NCBI RefSeq assembly: GCF_027497495.1
Contig: NZ_CP114205.1
Location: forward strand, 5,456,001 to 5,520,000
Origin: Streptomyces tubercidicus
GTDB lineage: Bacteria; Actinomycetota; Actinomycetes; Streptomycetales; Streptomycetaceae
DNA: 64,000 nt
Direction: 5' to 3'
Shown: positions 34,287 through 41,543 of the stretch, one piece after another
How positions within the stretch are numbered: the stretch's first letter is position 1
Layout: every line of letters begins with the position of its first letter
Notes under the pieces: model-generated
Told to the model about the DNA's origin: nothing
Database searches by the model: none
The model's input: only the letters and a program-made list of their open reading frames with translations
Translations under genes and position numbers: made by a program

Positions 34287-34436
34287 ATGCCGTATCCGAG
34301 CGTGCTGCTCGCCGCAGCCCAGGAGACCGCCAGGGACGGCGGACCCGGATGGATCCTGCGCGCGGTGATCATCGGCGGCGTCGTGGGCGCCGGGCTTCTC
34401 GCCTGGTTCCTGCTGCGCGGCTACAGCCAGGACTGA
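34287..34436 (+). CDS. 49-residue single-span membrane protein
   Basis: A tiny protein: a polar start (MPYPSVLLAAAQETARDGGPG), one membrane helix (WILRAVIIGGVVGAGLLAWF, about 22-41) containing small-xxx-small packing motifs (GGVVGAG), and the tail LLRGYSQD. The start ATG 34287 has AGAGGGAGCG upstream, and codon use is typical of real genes here (strong G/C in third positions). No family recognised. It stands between the M48 gene and nadD, next to a second mini-membrane protein; both could be small regulators of membrane enzymes (inference). Confidence 0.6.
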   Translation: MPYPSVLLAAAQETARDGGPGWILRAVIIGGVVGAGLLAWFLLRGYSQD

Positions 34437-34554
34437 CCCTCCGGCGGCCCCCGGGGCCCGTCCGGACGGAGTCGCCGTGGGCCCGCGGTGAGGCGGCGCT
34501 TACGATGTGGTGGAAGTCTCCGCCCGACCCCAGCCCGGATTGGTTCTGCCGACG

Positions 34555-34716
34555 ATGAGCCTGCACACCACCGCACAGTCTCTGGCCACCCTCGCCGCCG
34601 AACCCGGCCACGAGGGCGGGCACGCCAGCCTCAGCCCCTTCGTGACCGGTGGCGGCGCCCTGTTTATCCTGCTCCTCCTGCTCTGGATCACCACCCGTTT
34701 CAACCGGGACCGCTGA
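34555..34716 (+). CDS. 53-residue membrane protein upstream of nadD
   Basis: A small protein with a polar, His-containing outer or cytoplasmic half (MSLHTTAQSLATLAAEPGHE), one hydrophobic helix (GGGALFILLLLLWITTRF, about 31-48) and the basic end NRDR. ATG 34555 was chosen; the frame is open from 34507. Short proteins ending LLLLLWITTRFNRDR sit directly before nadD in other streptomycetes, as far as I recall, so this is likely a conserved small gene. Function unknown. Confidence 0.65.
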   Translation: MSLHTTAQSLATLAAEPGHEGGHASLSPFVTGGGALFILLLLLWITTRFNRDR

Positions 34717-34767
34717 GCCAGGCACCCGGCCCCCGGCATCGCGCATCGCCCAGTAGGGTCTGCACGC

Positions 34768-35379
34768 ATGGGAGAGCACACAGGGCCCGTGAAGCGGCGA
34801 CTCGGAGTGATGGGCGGGACGTTCGACCCGATCCACCACGGACACCTGGTCGCCGCCAGCGAGGTGGCCAGCCAGTTCCACCTCGACGAGGTCATCTTCG
34901 TGCCCACGGGGCAGCCGTGGCAGAAGAGCCACAAGACGGTGTCCCCGGCCGAGGACCGGTATCTGATGACGGTCATCGCGACCGCGTCGAACCCGCAGTT
35001 CTCCGTCAGCCGGATCGATATCGACCGCGGCGGCAAGACGTACACGATAGACACGCTGCGTGATCTGCGTGCCGAGCACCGTGACGCGGATCTGTTCTTC
35101 ATCACCGGCGCCGACGCGCTCAGCCAGATCCTGACCTGGCACGATGCCGCGGAGCTGGTCTCGCTCGCCCACTTCATCGGGGTGACCAGGCCCGGACATG
35201 TCCTCGCGGACCCCGGGCTGCCCGCGGGGGCGGTGTCTTTGGTCGAGGTGCCGGCGCTGGCCATCTCCTCGACCGACTGCCGGGCGCGCGTCGCCCAGGG
35301 GGATCCGGTCTGGTACCTGGTGCCGGACGGTGTGGTGCGCTACATCGACAAAAAAGAGCTGTACCGCAACGACGGCTGA
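34768..35379 (+). CDS. nadD: Nicotinate-nucleotide adenylyltransferase
   Basis: A 203-residue enzyme joining nicotinate mononucleotide to AMP in NAD synthesis. The nucleotidyltransferase motif GVMGGTFDPIHHGHL with the HxGH signature (about 13-27) and the C-terminal ISSTDCRARVAQG (ISSTxxR motif) are intact; PTGQPWQK is also typical. ATG 34768 gives MGEHTGPVKRR. A TAGGGT box eight bases upstream suggests a near-leaderless transcript. The LCP gene follows after 24 bases and rsfS lies further down, a common actinobacterial cluster. Confidence 0.96.
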   Translation: MGEHTGPVKRRLGVMGGTFDPIHHGHLVAASEVASQFHLDEVIFVPTGQPWQKSHKTVSPAEDRYLMTVIATASNPQFSVSRIDIDRGGKTYTIDTLRDLRAEHRDADLFFITGADALSQILTWHDAAELVSLAHFIGVTRPGHVLADPGLPAGAVSLVEVPALAISSTDCRARVAQGDPVWYLVPDGVVRYIDKKELYRNDG

Positions 35380-35403
35380 CGGGGCTGACGGAAAGGGGCA
35401 CCG

Positions 35404-37230
35404 GTGAGCGACCGACAGGATCCGTACGGGCGGGACCCGTATGCCCATGACCCGTATGCCCAGGAGCAGCAGGGGCAGCAGGGCTACACCTACGACGCCT
35501 ACGGGCAGCCGGTGTACCACGACGCCGCCCAGGCGCCGTACGAGCAGCACTACGACCCGTACGGCCAGCAGGCCGCCGCGTCCGCCTATGAGGGCTATGA
35601 CCCATACGGCGGCCAACAGGGCACCGGCCAGGCCGCCCAGGGGTACCAGGGCGGCCACCAGCCCTACCAGGCGCAGCCGGAGTACGGCTACGACCCCTAC
35701 GGGCAGGTGCAGGCGCAGCCCGGCCATCCGCAGCAGTACGACCCGTACGGCCACCCCCAGCAGGACCCCTCGCACCAGCAGGAGTGGATCCCGCAGCAGG
35801 CCCAGCAGTCCCCGTACGAGCAGGTCCCCTACGGGGAGCAGCCCCGCTACGAGGAGCCCGCCCCGCAGCGCCAGGACGGCCCGCCCCGGCCGCCGGCCCA
35901 GCGCCGCGCCCCCGCGGACGAGACCGCCGCGCCGTTGGACGACGGCGGCCCCGCCGCGCCCTCCGATGGCGACCCCGAGTACCGCACCGAGCAGTTCTCC
36001 TTCATCGAGGAGCCGGACGAGGACTCCGAAGACGTCATCGACTGGCTGAAGTTCACCGAGAGCCGCACCGAGCGGCGCGAGGAGGCCAAGCGGCGCGGCC
36101 GGAGCCGGCTCGTCGCGCTGTCCGTCGTGCTGGCCCTGCTGGTCGCCGGTGGTGTCGGCTATCTGTGGTGGGCGGGCAAGCTGCCGGGAGTGGCCGGTCC
36201 GGGCGCCGGTGAGGCCGCCGCGGGCGCCGGACAGAAGCGCGATGTCCTCGTCGTCCATCTGCGGGACACCAAGAACGGCAACAGCTCGACGGCGCTGCTG
36301 GTGGACAACGAGACCACCCACAAGGGCACCACCGTCCTCCTGCCCAACAGCCTCCTCGTCTCCAAGGACGACGGCACCACCACGACGCTCGGCAAGTCCG
36401 TCAAGGACGAGGGCACCGAGCCGACCCGGGACTCCCTCAACAGCCTGCTGGGCGCCGACCTCAAGGCCAGCTGGCGGCTGGACACCCCCTACCTGGAGAA
36501 CCTCGTCGAGACGGTCGGCGGGATCACCCTCGACGCCGACGCCACCGTCCCCGGCGCCAAGAAGGGCGCCTCCCCGGTCGTCAAACAGGGCAGCGCCCAG
36601 GACCTCAACGGCCAGGCCGCCGTCGCCTACGCCACCTACCTGGGGCCGGGCGAGCCGCAGACCAAGCAGCTCCAGCGGTTCGGCCAGGTCATGCAGGCGA
36701 CCCTGAAGAAGGTCTCCAGCGACGCCGACGGCGCCACCACCACCGTGAAGACGCTGCTCCAGGTGCTCGATCCGCCGCTCACCGAGGCCCAGCTGGGCAG
36801 CTCGCTGGCGCAGCGGGCGGAGCTGGCGAAGACCGGCGCGTACCGCACCACCCTGCTGCCCGTGCAGGCGAACGGGACGCTCAGCCAGACCACCTCGGCG
36901 AGCGTGGTCAAGGACGTGCTCGGCGGCACGGTCAAGAAGACCGCCCCCGGTGCGACCGCCCGGGTCGCGGTCCGCAACGCCACCGGAAACAAGGCTTTCA
37001 CCGAGAAGGCGCAGGTCGCGCTGCTCAACGGCGGCTACAGCTTCGTCGACGACGGCGCCGCCGGCGCGGCCGCCGCCACGTCCCGGATCACCTACGCGGA
37101 GGCCGCCCAGAAGGCGAGGGCCGCGGAGGTCGCCAAGACACTGGGGCTGCCGGCGGGCGCGGTCACACAGGGCAAGGGCGCCGCGAACGCCGACATCACC
37201 GTGGTGCTGGGGCGCGACTACAAGGGCTGA
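35404..37230 (+). CDS. LytR-CpsA-Psr-type membrane protein with LytR_C domain
   Basis: A 608-residue bitopic protein. Residues 1-195 are a cytoplasmic Gln/Tyr/Pro/Gly-rich region with about a dozen DPYG-like units. An acidic patch (EEPDEDSEDVIDWLKFTESR) and one membrane helix at ~235-255 (LVALSVVLALLVAGGVGYLWW) follow. The LCP-like domain (about 280-490) has DVLVVHLRDTKNG, TPYLENLVETVGGITLDADA and LNGQAAVAYATYL; LytR_C (about 515-608) starts VRNATGNKAF. LCP enzymes attach glycopolymers to peptidoglycan. The positional counterpart SCO2578 (PdtA) of S. coelicolor is needed for normal spore envelopes. I do not see the usual SDT/PRD and RxRR signatures clearly, so catalytic ability is uncertain. 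It is cotranscribed with nadD (24-base gap). Confidence 0.85.
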   Translation: MSDRQDPYGRDPYAHDPYAQEQQGQQGYTYDAYGQPVYHDAAQAPYEQHYDPYGQQAAASAYEGYDPYGGQQGTGQAAQGYQGGHQPYQAQPEYGYDPYGQVQAQPGHPQQYDPYGHPQQDPSHQQEWIPQQAQQSPYEQVPYGEQPRYEEPAPQRQDGPPRPPAQRRAPADETAAPLDDGGPAAPSDGDPEYRTEQFSFIEEPDEDSEDVIDWLKFTESRTERREEAKRRGRSRLVALSVVLALLVAGGVGYLWWAGKLPGVAGPGAGEAAAGAGQKRDVLVVHLRDTKNGNSSTALLVDNETTHKGTTVLLPNSLLVSKDDGTTTTLGKSVKDEGTEPTRDSLNSLLGADLKASWRLDTPYLENLVETVGGITLDADATVPGAKKGASPVVKQGSAQDLNGQAAVAYATYLGPGEPQTKQLQRFGQVMQATLKKVSSDADGATTTVKTLLQVLDPPLTEAQLGSSLAQRAELAKTGAYRTTLLPVQANGTLSQTTSASVVKDVLGGTVKKTAPGATARVAVRNATGNKAFTEKAQVALLNGGYSFVDDGAAGAAAATSRITYAEAAQKARAAEVAKTLGLPAGAVTQGKGAANADITVVLGRDYKG

Positions 37231-37233
37231 CGG

Positions 37234-37258
37234 GCCGGAGGCGCCCGGCGCCTCCGGC
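37234..37258 (+). terminator. Terminator after the LCP gene
   Basis: GCCGGAGGCG (37234-37243) pairs perfectly with CGCCTCCGGC (37249-37258), loop CCCGG, starting three bases after the stop. A second GC-rich hairpin lies at about 37260-37298. The rest of the 257-base gap to rsfS contains no gene. Confidence 0.7.
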
Positions 37259-37487
37259 GGCGGTCGCCGGGGCCCGGCAGCGGCCCCGGCGCCGACCGGC
37301 CCGGACGCCGGAACCGACGGGTGGGGCCGAAAACACAGCCGGGGGTGTCGGTGGTCCGTGAGACCCTTGAGGGGTACCTGACCGCCGAACCGGTTGCCCA
37401 TGGGGACTGCGGCGCGCGCCGCGGATCCGCAGCGAGCCAGCGCCCCTGCCCGGCCGGAGAGGCTGCCCTCAAAACGGAAAGCCGCTT

Positions 37488-37922
37488 GTGACCGCCACGG
37501 ACCGCTCCATCGAGCTCATCAACGCCGCCGCCCAGGCCGCGGCCGACAAGCTCGCGCACGACATCATCGCGTACGACGTCAGTGACGTCCTCTCGATCAC
37601 CGATGCCTTCCTGCTGGCCTCGGCGCCCAGCGACCGCCAGGTCAAGTCGATCGTCGACGAGATCGAGGAACGCCTCAACAAGGACCTCGGTGCCAAGCCG
37701 GTCCGCCGCGAGGGCGACCGCGAGGCCCGCTGGGTGCTGCTCGACTACGTCGACATCGTGGTGCACGTCCAGCACAGCGAGGAGCGTGTCTTCTACGCGC
37801 TCGAACGCCTGTGGAAGGACTGCCCCGAGATCGACCTCCCCGAGGAGGCCAAGGCCACCCGCGGCAAGGCCGCCGAGCACGCCGACGCCACGGCGGGCGA
37901 ACAGGACGGTGAGCTGCTCTGA
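37488..37922 (+). CDS. rsfS: Ribosomal silencing factor RsfS
   Basis: A 144-residue protein that binds L14 and blocks subunit joining when nutrients are scarce. The core SIELINAAAQAAADKLAHDI, DVSDVLSITDAFLLASAPSD and GDREARWVLLDYVDIVVHVQ is family-typical; the C-terminal 30 residues are a charged extension. GTG 37488 is preceded by ACGGAAAG. Its TGA stop overlaps the CTG start of the following phosphatase gene (CTGA), which implies translational coupling. Confidence 0.95.
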   Translation: MTATDRSIELINAAAQAAADKLAHDIIAYDVSDVLSITDAFLLASAPSDRQVKSIVDEIEERLNKDLGAKPVRREGDREARWVLLDYVDIVVHVQHSEERVFYALERLWKDCPEIDLPEEAKATRGKAAEHADATAGEQDGELL

Positions 37923-38572
37923 ACGGCACCAAGAGCGGCCAGGGGCGCCGCATCGTCCTCTGGCGCCATGGCCAGACCGCCTGGAATCTGGAGCGCCGCT
38001 TCCAGGGCTCGACGGACATCGGGCTGACCGAGGCGGGCGTCTCCCAGGCGCGGCGCGCCGCCCGGCTCCTCGCCGCCCTCCGGCCGGACGCCATCATCGC
38101 CTCCGACCTGGAGCGGGCGGCGGCCACGGCGGGCGAGCTGGCCGCGCTGACCCGGCTGGACGTGACGCATGACGCGGCCCTGCGGGAGACCTACGCGGGC
38201 TCCTGGCAGGGGCTGACGCACGAGGAGATCCTCGCGCGCTACGGCGAGCAGTACACCGCCTGGAAGCGCGGTGAGCCGGTGCGCCGCGGCGGCGGCGAGC
38301 TGGAGACCGAGGTCGCCGACCGGGCCGCCCCGGTCGTCCTCAACCACGCCGACAAGCTCCCCGAGAACGGCACCCTGGTCGTGGTCAGCCACGGCGGCAC
38401 GATCCGTACCACCATCGGGCGGCTGCTCGGCCTGGAGGCCCACCACTGGGAGGGCCTGGGCGGTCTGTCGAACTGCTGCTGGTCCGTGCTGGGCGAGGGC
38501 GCGCGCGGCTGGCGCCTGATGGAACACAACGCCGGCACCCTGCCGGAGCCGGTGCTCGGCGACGACGACTGA
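37919..38572 (+). CDS. Histidine phosphatase superfamily (phosphoglycerate-mutase-like) protein
   Basis: A 217-residue enzyme of the two-step phospho-histidine family. The catalytic LWRHGQTAWNLERRFQGSTD with the RHG motif (His at residue 17) is followed by the second conserved Arg in IIASDLERAAATA, the acid residue in LRETYAGSWQGLT, and VVVSHGGTIRT with the second catalytic His. I place the start at CTG 37919, overlapping the rsfS stop, because the RHG motif comes only ~15 codons later and no ATG or GTG lies in frame before it. The substrate cannot be told; relatives include broad phosphatases and glucosyl-3-phosphoglycerate phosphatase. Coupled to rsfS; the last gene before the tRNA. Confidence 0.88.
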   Translation: MNGTKSGQGRRIVLWRHGQTAWNLERRFQGSTDIGLTEAGVSQARRAARLLAALRPDAIIASDLERAAATAGELAALTRLDVTHDAALRETYAGSWQGLTHEEILARYGEQYTAWKRGEPVRRGGGELETEVADRAAPVVLNHADKLPENGTLVVVSHGGTIRTTIGRLLGLEAHHWEGLGGLSNCCWSVLGEGARGWRLMEHNAGTLPEPVLGDDD

Positions 38573-38601
38573 GCCCGCCGGGCGGCCCGGCCGGACCGGA
38601 T

Positions 38602-38631
38602 TTCACATCTGGGCAGGTCGCAGGCTAAAGT
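38602..38631 (+). promoter_or_regulatory. Promoter of the first tRNA-Ala gene
   Basis: TTCACA (38602-38607), an 18-base spacer and TAAAGT (38626-38631) precede the tRNA by ~55 bases, giving a short 5' leader to be removed by RNase P. Confidence 0.5.
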
Positions 38632-38686
38632 TCTTCTTGTTCGCGGCGCCGCCGGGGGAAAACCCCGGGGGAGCGGAACAAGACCC

Positions 38687-38759
38687 GGGGCTATAGCTCA
38701 GTTGGTAGAGCGCCTGCATGGCATGCAGGAGGTCAGGAGTTCAATTCTCCTTAGCTCCA
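38687..38759 (+). tRNA. tRNA-Ala (anticodon GGC), copy 1
   Basis: 73 bases starting GGGGCTATAGCTCAGTTGG fold into a complete cloverleaf. The acceptor stem GGGGCTA pairs with TAGCTCC and includes the G3-U70 wobble that identifies alanine tRNAs. The anticodon stem CCTGC/GCAGG has loop ATGGCAT, so the anticodon is GGC. T arm: AGGAGTTCAATTCTCCT. The discriminator base is A; CCA is not encoded. A terminator hairpin follows. It is identical to the copy at 41089. Confidence 0.97.
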
Positions 38760-38769
38760 CAACCCGGAT

Positions 38770-38797
38770 GATCCCGTCTCCTCTTGGAGGCGGGATC
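38770..38797 (+). terminator. Terminator of tRNA-Ala copy 1
   Basis: GATCCCGTCTCC (38770-38781) pairs with GGAGGCGGGATC (38786-38797), one G-U pair, loop TCTT, 11 bases after the tRNA. Confidence 0.75.
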
Positions 38798-38933
38798 TCT
38801 GCGTTGTACGGGCCGCGCGGTACGGGGCCGCTGTGTGGGCGCTGCCGTCGGCCACGGTGGCGCGAAGGCGGCCCTGACCCGGCCCGCGGTCCGTGGCAGA
38901 ATCGGCGGCGCCGGCAGGGGAGGAGAGATCGCG

Positions 38934-39179
38934 ATGCCCACGAGCATCCTTGAGGAGGTCAATGACCTGCTCGACGTGGCCGAGGCGCAGGGCTATGACT
39001 GGCTGCCGGAGTATGCGCTCCGTTTCACCTGCCCCGTTGACGGTCCCGCCTCCGTGTGCAACAGCGACGGTACTGCTCTCCAGTGCCCCTCGTGCGGCTC
39101 CTCCCATGTCGCACAGGTGCTGGGCGACAACGGGGGCGTTTCCTTCGTTTGTACGGCCTGCGGCCACAGTTGGAGCTGA
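38934..39179 (+). CDS. 81-residue zinc-ribbon-like small protein
   Basis: A short soluble protein: MPTSILEEVNDLLDVAEAQG forms a predicted amphipathic helix; then YALRFTCPVDG, CPSCGSSHVAQVL and VCTACGHSWS supply two CxxC knuckles (CPSC and CTAC) and an extra Cys pair. This matches a rubredoxin-like or zinc-ribbon fold of about 40 residues. ATG 38934 has a strong GGGGAGGAGAG site. The next small gene starts four bases after its stop and is also cysteine-rich, so they form a pair. Function unknown; nucleic-acid or protein binding is typical for such ribbons. Confidence 0.75.
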   Translation: MPTSILEEVNDLLDVAEAQGYDWLPEYALRFTCPVDGPASVCNSDGTALQCPSCGSSHVAQVLGDNGGVSFVCTACGHSWS

Positions 39180-39182
39180 TGG

Positions 39183-39416
39183 ATGGGCGCCCACAGCAGG
39201 AAATGTGACTGGTGCGGCAGCGGTACGCCGATCGTCCGGGACATGGAACCGGTCAACGCGGACTACCAGTACTGGTGCGAGGAATGCGCCCGCGCCCTGG
39301 TCATAAAAGGCGACCCCATCGAGACCTACCGGGAGCTCGACGGGGAGCCGATCTACGGGCGGCTGCTGGACGAGCACTGCACGCTGAAGCGTTTCTACTC
39401 GTTCGCCACGGCCTGA
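39183..39416 (+). CDS. 77-residue cysteine-rich small protein
   Basis: A small protein with two knuckles, RKCDWCGSG near residue 8 and WCEECARAL near residue 32, which together can hold one zinc ion. They are followed by a charged stretch and DEHCTLKRFYSFATA. There is no membrane segment. ATG 39183 lies four bases after the preceding stop, so it is probably cotranslated with the zinc-ribbon protein. I do not recognise a named family. The pair lies in the interval between two identical tRNA-Ala genes. Confidence 0.7.
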   Translation: MGAHSRKCDWCGSGTPIVRDMEPVNADYQYWCEECARALVIKGDPIETYRELDGEPIYGRLLDEHCTLKRFYSFATA

Positions 39417-39486
39417 GCGGACCGCCGCCCCCAGGGCACAGCGGACGGAGCGGGCCCCCTCCTTGACGCCGTCTCAGGCGGTTCCG

Positions 39487-39522
39487 GGCAGTTCCGGACG
39501 CTTTCGGTCAGACGGAACTGCC
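39487..39522. terminator. Hairpin between converging genes
   Basis: GGCAGTTCCG (39487-39496) pairs perfectly with CGGAACTGCC (39513-39522) across a 16-base loop, between the cysteine-rich gene and the opposing GT87-type gene. Confidence 0.6.
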
Positions 39523-39591
39523 GTCGGCGGAGCGGGCGTTGTGACGGATATGAGAAAGCCACCGCGCAATTCCGCCGTGCGGGCGCCTGGT

Positions 39592-40935
39592 TCAGATACC
39601 GCGGCCCGTCTCGGCCGACGGGAGTGCGTCGCCGTGTCCCGCCCGCCCCCCGATCCGCCACAGCCGGGCCCCGGTCAGTGCCAGCAGCGTGAGACCGGCG
39701 AGCGGATAGCTGCCGGAGAGCAGCATCTGCAGGCCGTTCTGCTGCAGTTCCTCGTGCTGGTGCCAGCGGTGCGGCACCCACCACAGCGCGAACGAGCAGA
39801 AGAGCAGCCCCAGGCCACCGGTCGTCATCCACCAGCGGCGGGCCGTGGCGCCCGTCCGGTGCAGCGCCTCGGAGCCGAGCAGGATCAGGATCGGTACGCA
39901 CCACACCCAGTGGTGAGACCAGGAGATCGGGCTGACCAGCAGCGCGGTCGCCGCGCAGGCGACGGCCGCCCAGGCACGCTGCCCGCGCAGCAGCGACCCG
40001 ACCGCCAGCGCCAGACCCACGGCCCCCGTCAGACCGGCGACCACGGCCCAGGCGGCGCCGGGGTCATGGGTGTGCAGCAGCCGGGCGAGGGCGCCGCGCA
40101 GCGACTGGTTCGCGGTGATCTCCACCTCACCGACCCGGTCGGCGGCGTACACGATCTCGGTCCAGAAGCGGTAGGAGTCGCGCGGCAGCGCGAGCGCGGA
40201 GAGGAGCGCGGTGGCCAGGAAGGTGGCGGTGGCGACGGCGGCCTGCCGCAGCCAGGGGTTCCAGGCGGCGCGGACGCCCGCGCCGGAGCGCAGCAGCTGC
40301 CCGGCGCGGACGGCGCCGGCCAGCGCGAGAAACACCGCGAACAGCGCCGGGGTCAGCTTGATCCCGGCCGCGACACCGATGCCGATGCCCGCGAGCCGCC
40401 GGGTGTCCGCGCGGGTCAGGTCCCACAGCACCAGCACGGCGATCAGCAGATTGATCTGGCCGTAGCGCAGCGTCGTCCAGACCGGTTCGCACCACACCAG
40501 CAGCGCCGAGATCGCGAACGCCGCGGCGGGCCGGGGCAGCCGACGGGGCCGCCCGGCCAGCCGCAGTGAGAGGTGGACGACGCCGATGAGCAGCAGCAGG
40601 TTGCCGGCGGTGGCGACGGTGCGCATTTCCGGGACCCCGAGCAGGGTGAGCGGGGTGAACAGCAGGGCCGCGAAGGGCGGGTAGGTGTTGGGCAGGTGCG
40701 CCGAGGTCGCCACCATGTCGTAGAGGGACTCGCCGTTGCGGACGGTGAACCCCTCGGCGCGGTAGACCATCAGGTCGATCATGGTCACGTTCAGCAGCCG
40801 CTGCACGGTCCAGAAGGCGGCGAAGGAGACCAGGCAGCCGAGGGCGGCCGCGAGGGTCGGGTGCCGGCGGATGATGCCTCTGCCGGGGTGGGCGCCGCCG
40901 GCGTCGGTGGACTGCTCCAGCTCCAGCGCGGTCAC
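39592..40935 (-). CDS. GT87/DUF2029-type polyprenyl-phosphate-dependent glycosyltransferase
   Basis: A 447-residue integral membrane protein with about ten or eleven helices. Early family marks are visible: the Asp-containing first loop VTMIDLMVYRAEG and YDMVATSAHLPNTYPPFAALLFTPL, then WTTLRYGQINLLI, GIGVAAGIKLTPALF and the late SPISWSHHWVW. Members of this family (for example actinobacterial alpha-mannosyltransferases such as PimE) use polyprenyl-phosphate-mannose to build lipoglycans outside the membrane; the sugar here is not known. GTG 40935 was chosen (MTALELEQSTDAGG), with GGGGAG eight bases upstream; the longer frame runs into the tRNA. It is divergent from tRNA-Ala copy 2. Confidence 0.85.
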   Translation of the reverse strand: MTALELEQSTDAGGAHPGRGIIRRHPTLAAALGCLVSFAAFWTVQRLLNVTMIDLMVYRAEGFTVRNGESLYDMVATSAHLPNTYPPFAALLFTPLTLLGVPEMRTVATAGNLLLLIGVVHLSLRLAGRPRRLPRPAAAFAISALLVWCEPVWTTLRYGQINLLIAVLVLWDLTRADTRRLAGIGIGVAAGIKLTPALFAVFLALAGAVRAGQLLRSGAGVRAAWNPWLRQAAVATATFLATALLSALALPRDSYRFWTEIVYAADRVGEVEITANQSLRGALARLLHTHDPGAAWAVVAGLTGAVGLALAVGSLLRGQRAWAAVACAATALLVSPISWSHHWVWCVPILILLGSEALHRTGATARRWWMTTGGLGLLFCSFALWWVPHRWHQHEELQQNGLQMLLSGSYPLAGLTLLALTGARLWRIGGRAGHGDALPSAETGRGI

Positions 40936-41017
40936 GGCGTACGACTCCCCAGGACGAATCGGGCACAGATCGCCGACAGTACCGCGCGTCGCACCGCGGG
41001 GCCCCCGCCAGAACGAT

Positions 41018-41048
41018 TTGGCAGAAGCCGGGGAGGTCCGTGTAATGT
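41018..41048 (+). promoter_or_regulatory. Candidate promoter of the second tRNA-Ala gene
   Basis: TTGGCA (41018-41023) and TAATGT (41043-41048), spacing 19, precede the tRNA by about 40 bases. The sequence is not a copy of the promoter of tRNA copy 1. Confidence 0.4.
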
Positions 41049-41088
41049 AGGCGATGCCGCAGCGGGGAACCGGGCGGGAACAGAATAC

Positions 41089-41161
41089 GGGGCTATAGCT
41101 CAGTTGGTAGAGCGCCTGCATGGCATGCAGGAGGTCAGGAGTTCAATTCTCCTTAGCTCCA
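41089..41161 (+). tRNA. tRNA-Ala (anticodon GGC), copy 2
   Basis: 73 bases identical to the tRNA at 38687, with the same GGC anticodon and G3-U70 pair. Identity ends at the tRNA borders (plus two bases, CA), so flanks and terminator differ. A terminator follows at 41170. Confidence 0.97.
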
Positions 41162-41169
41162 CAGTGAAC

Positions 41170-41202
41170 GAAGCGGGTCGTCCGAAATGGGCGGCCCGCT
41201 TC
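41170..41202 (+). terminator. Terminator of tRNA-Ala copy 2
   Basis: GAAGCGGGTCGTCC (41170-41183) pairs with GGGCGGCCCGCTTC (41189-41202), with two G-U pairs, loop GAAAT. The rest of the ~340 bases to the S53 peptidase gene contains no gene I can support. Confidence 0.7.
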
Positions 41203-41394
41203 GTCGTGTGCGTGCCTACGGGGTGTACGGGGCATGGGGGCGCCCCGGGGGGCAACCGCCGGGAGTGCTTCCGGCGTTGCGCTGGTATCCGGCCAGTGGC
41301 GCGTCCGCCATGGCGAGTTGACCGTTCGCTCCGTGTTCCTTCCTGCTTCTTCCTGACCAGTCCTTGCCGTTCCTTGGGCTCATCTTGGTGACCG

Positions 41395-41409
41395 CATGTC
41401 CCTGACATG
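41395..41409 (+). promoter_or_regulatory. Palindrome upstream of the S53 peptidase gene
   Basis: CATGTC CCT GACATG is a perfect 6+3+6 inverted repeat about 135 bases upstream of the peptidase start, preceded by TCTTGGTGACCG. It could be an operator; no regulator can be named. Confidence 0.3.
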
Positions 41410-41543
41410 AACGGTTCACCGAAAGAGTGGCGCATCGCGTGAGCCTCACCTCTCACGCTTCACCGCTTGTGCGGTGCCGCACACCGGCACAACGGCGCAG
41501 CGCGGCACCCCACAGCGCACCGCATCGCCACCCAGGGGGTTCC

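Noticed and set aside
34369..37401. 1010-codon minus-strand frame opposite nadD and the LCP gene
   Set aside because: Shadow frame; biased composition and no recognisable domain.
38687..41161. tRNA-Ala copies as attachment sites of an integrated element
   Set aside because: No integrase, excisionase or mobile genes lie between them, and both copies are complete with their own promoters and terminators.
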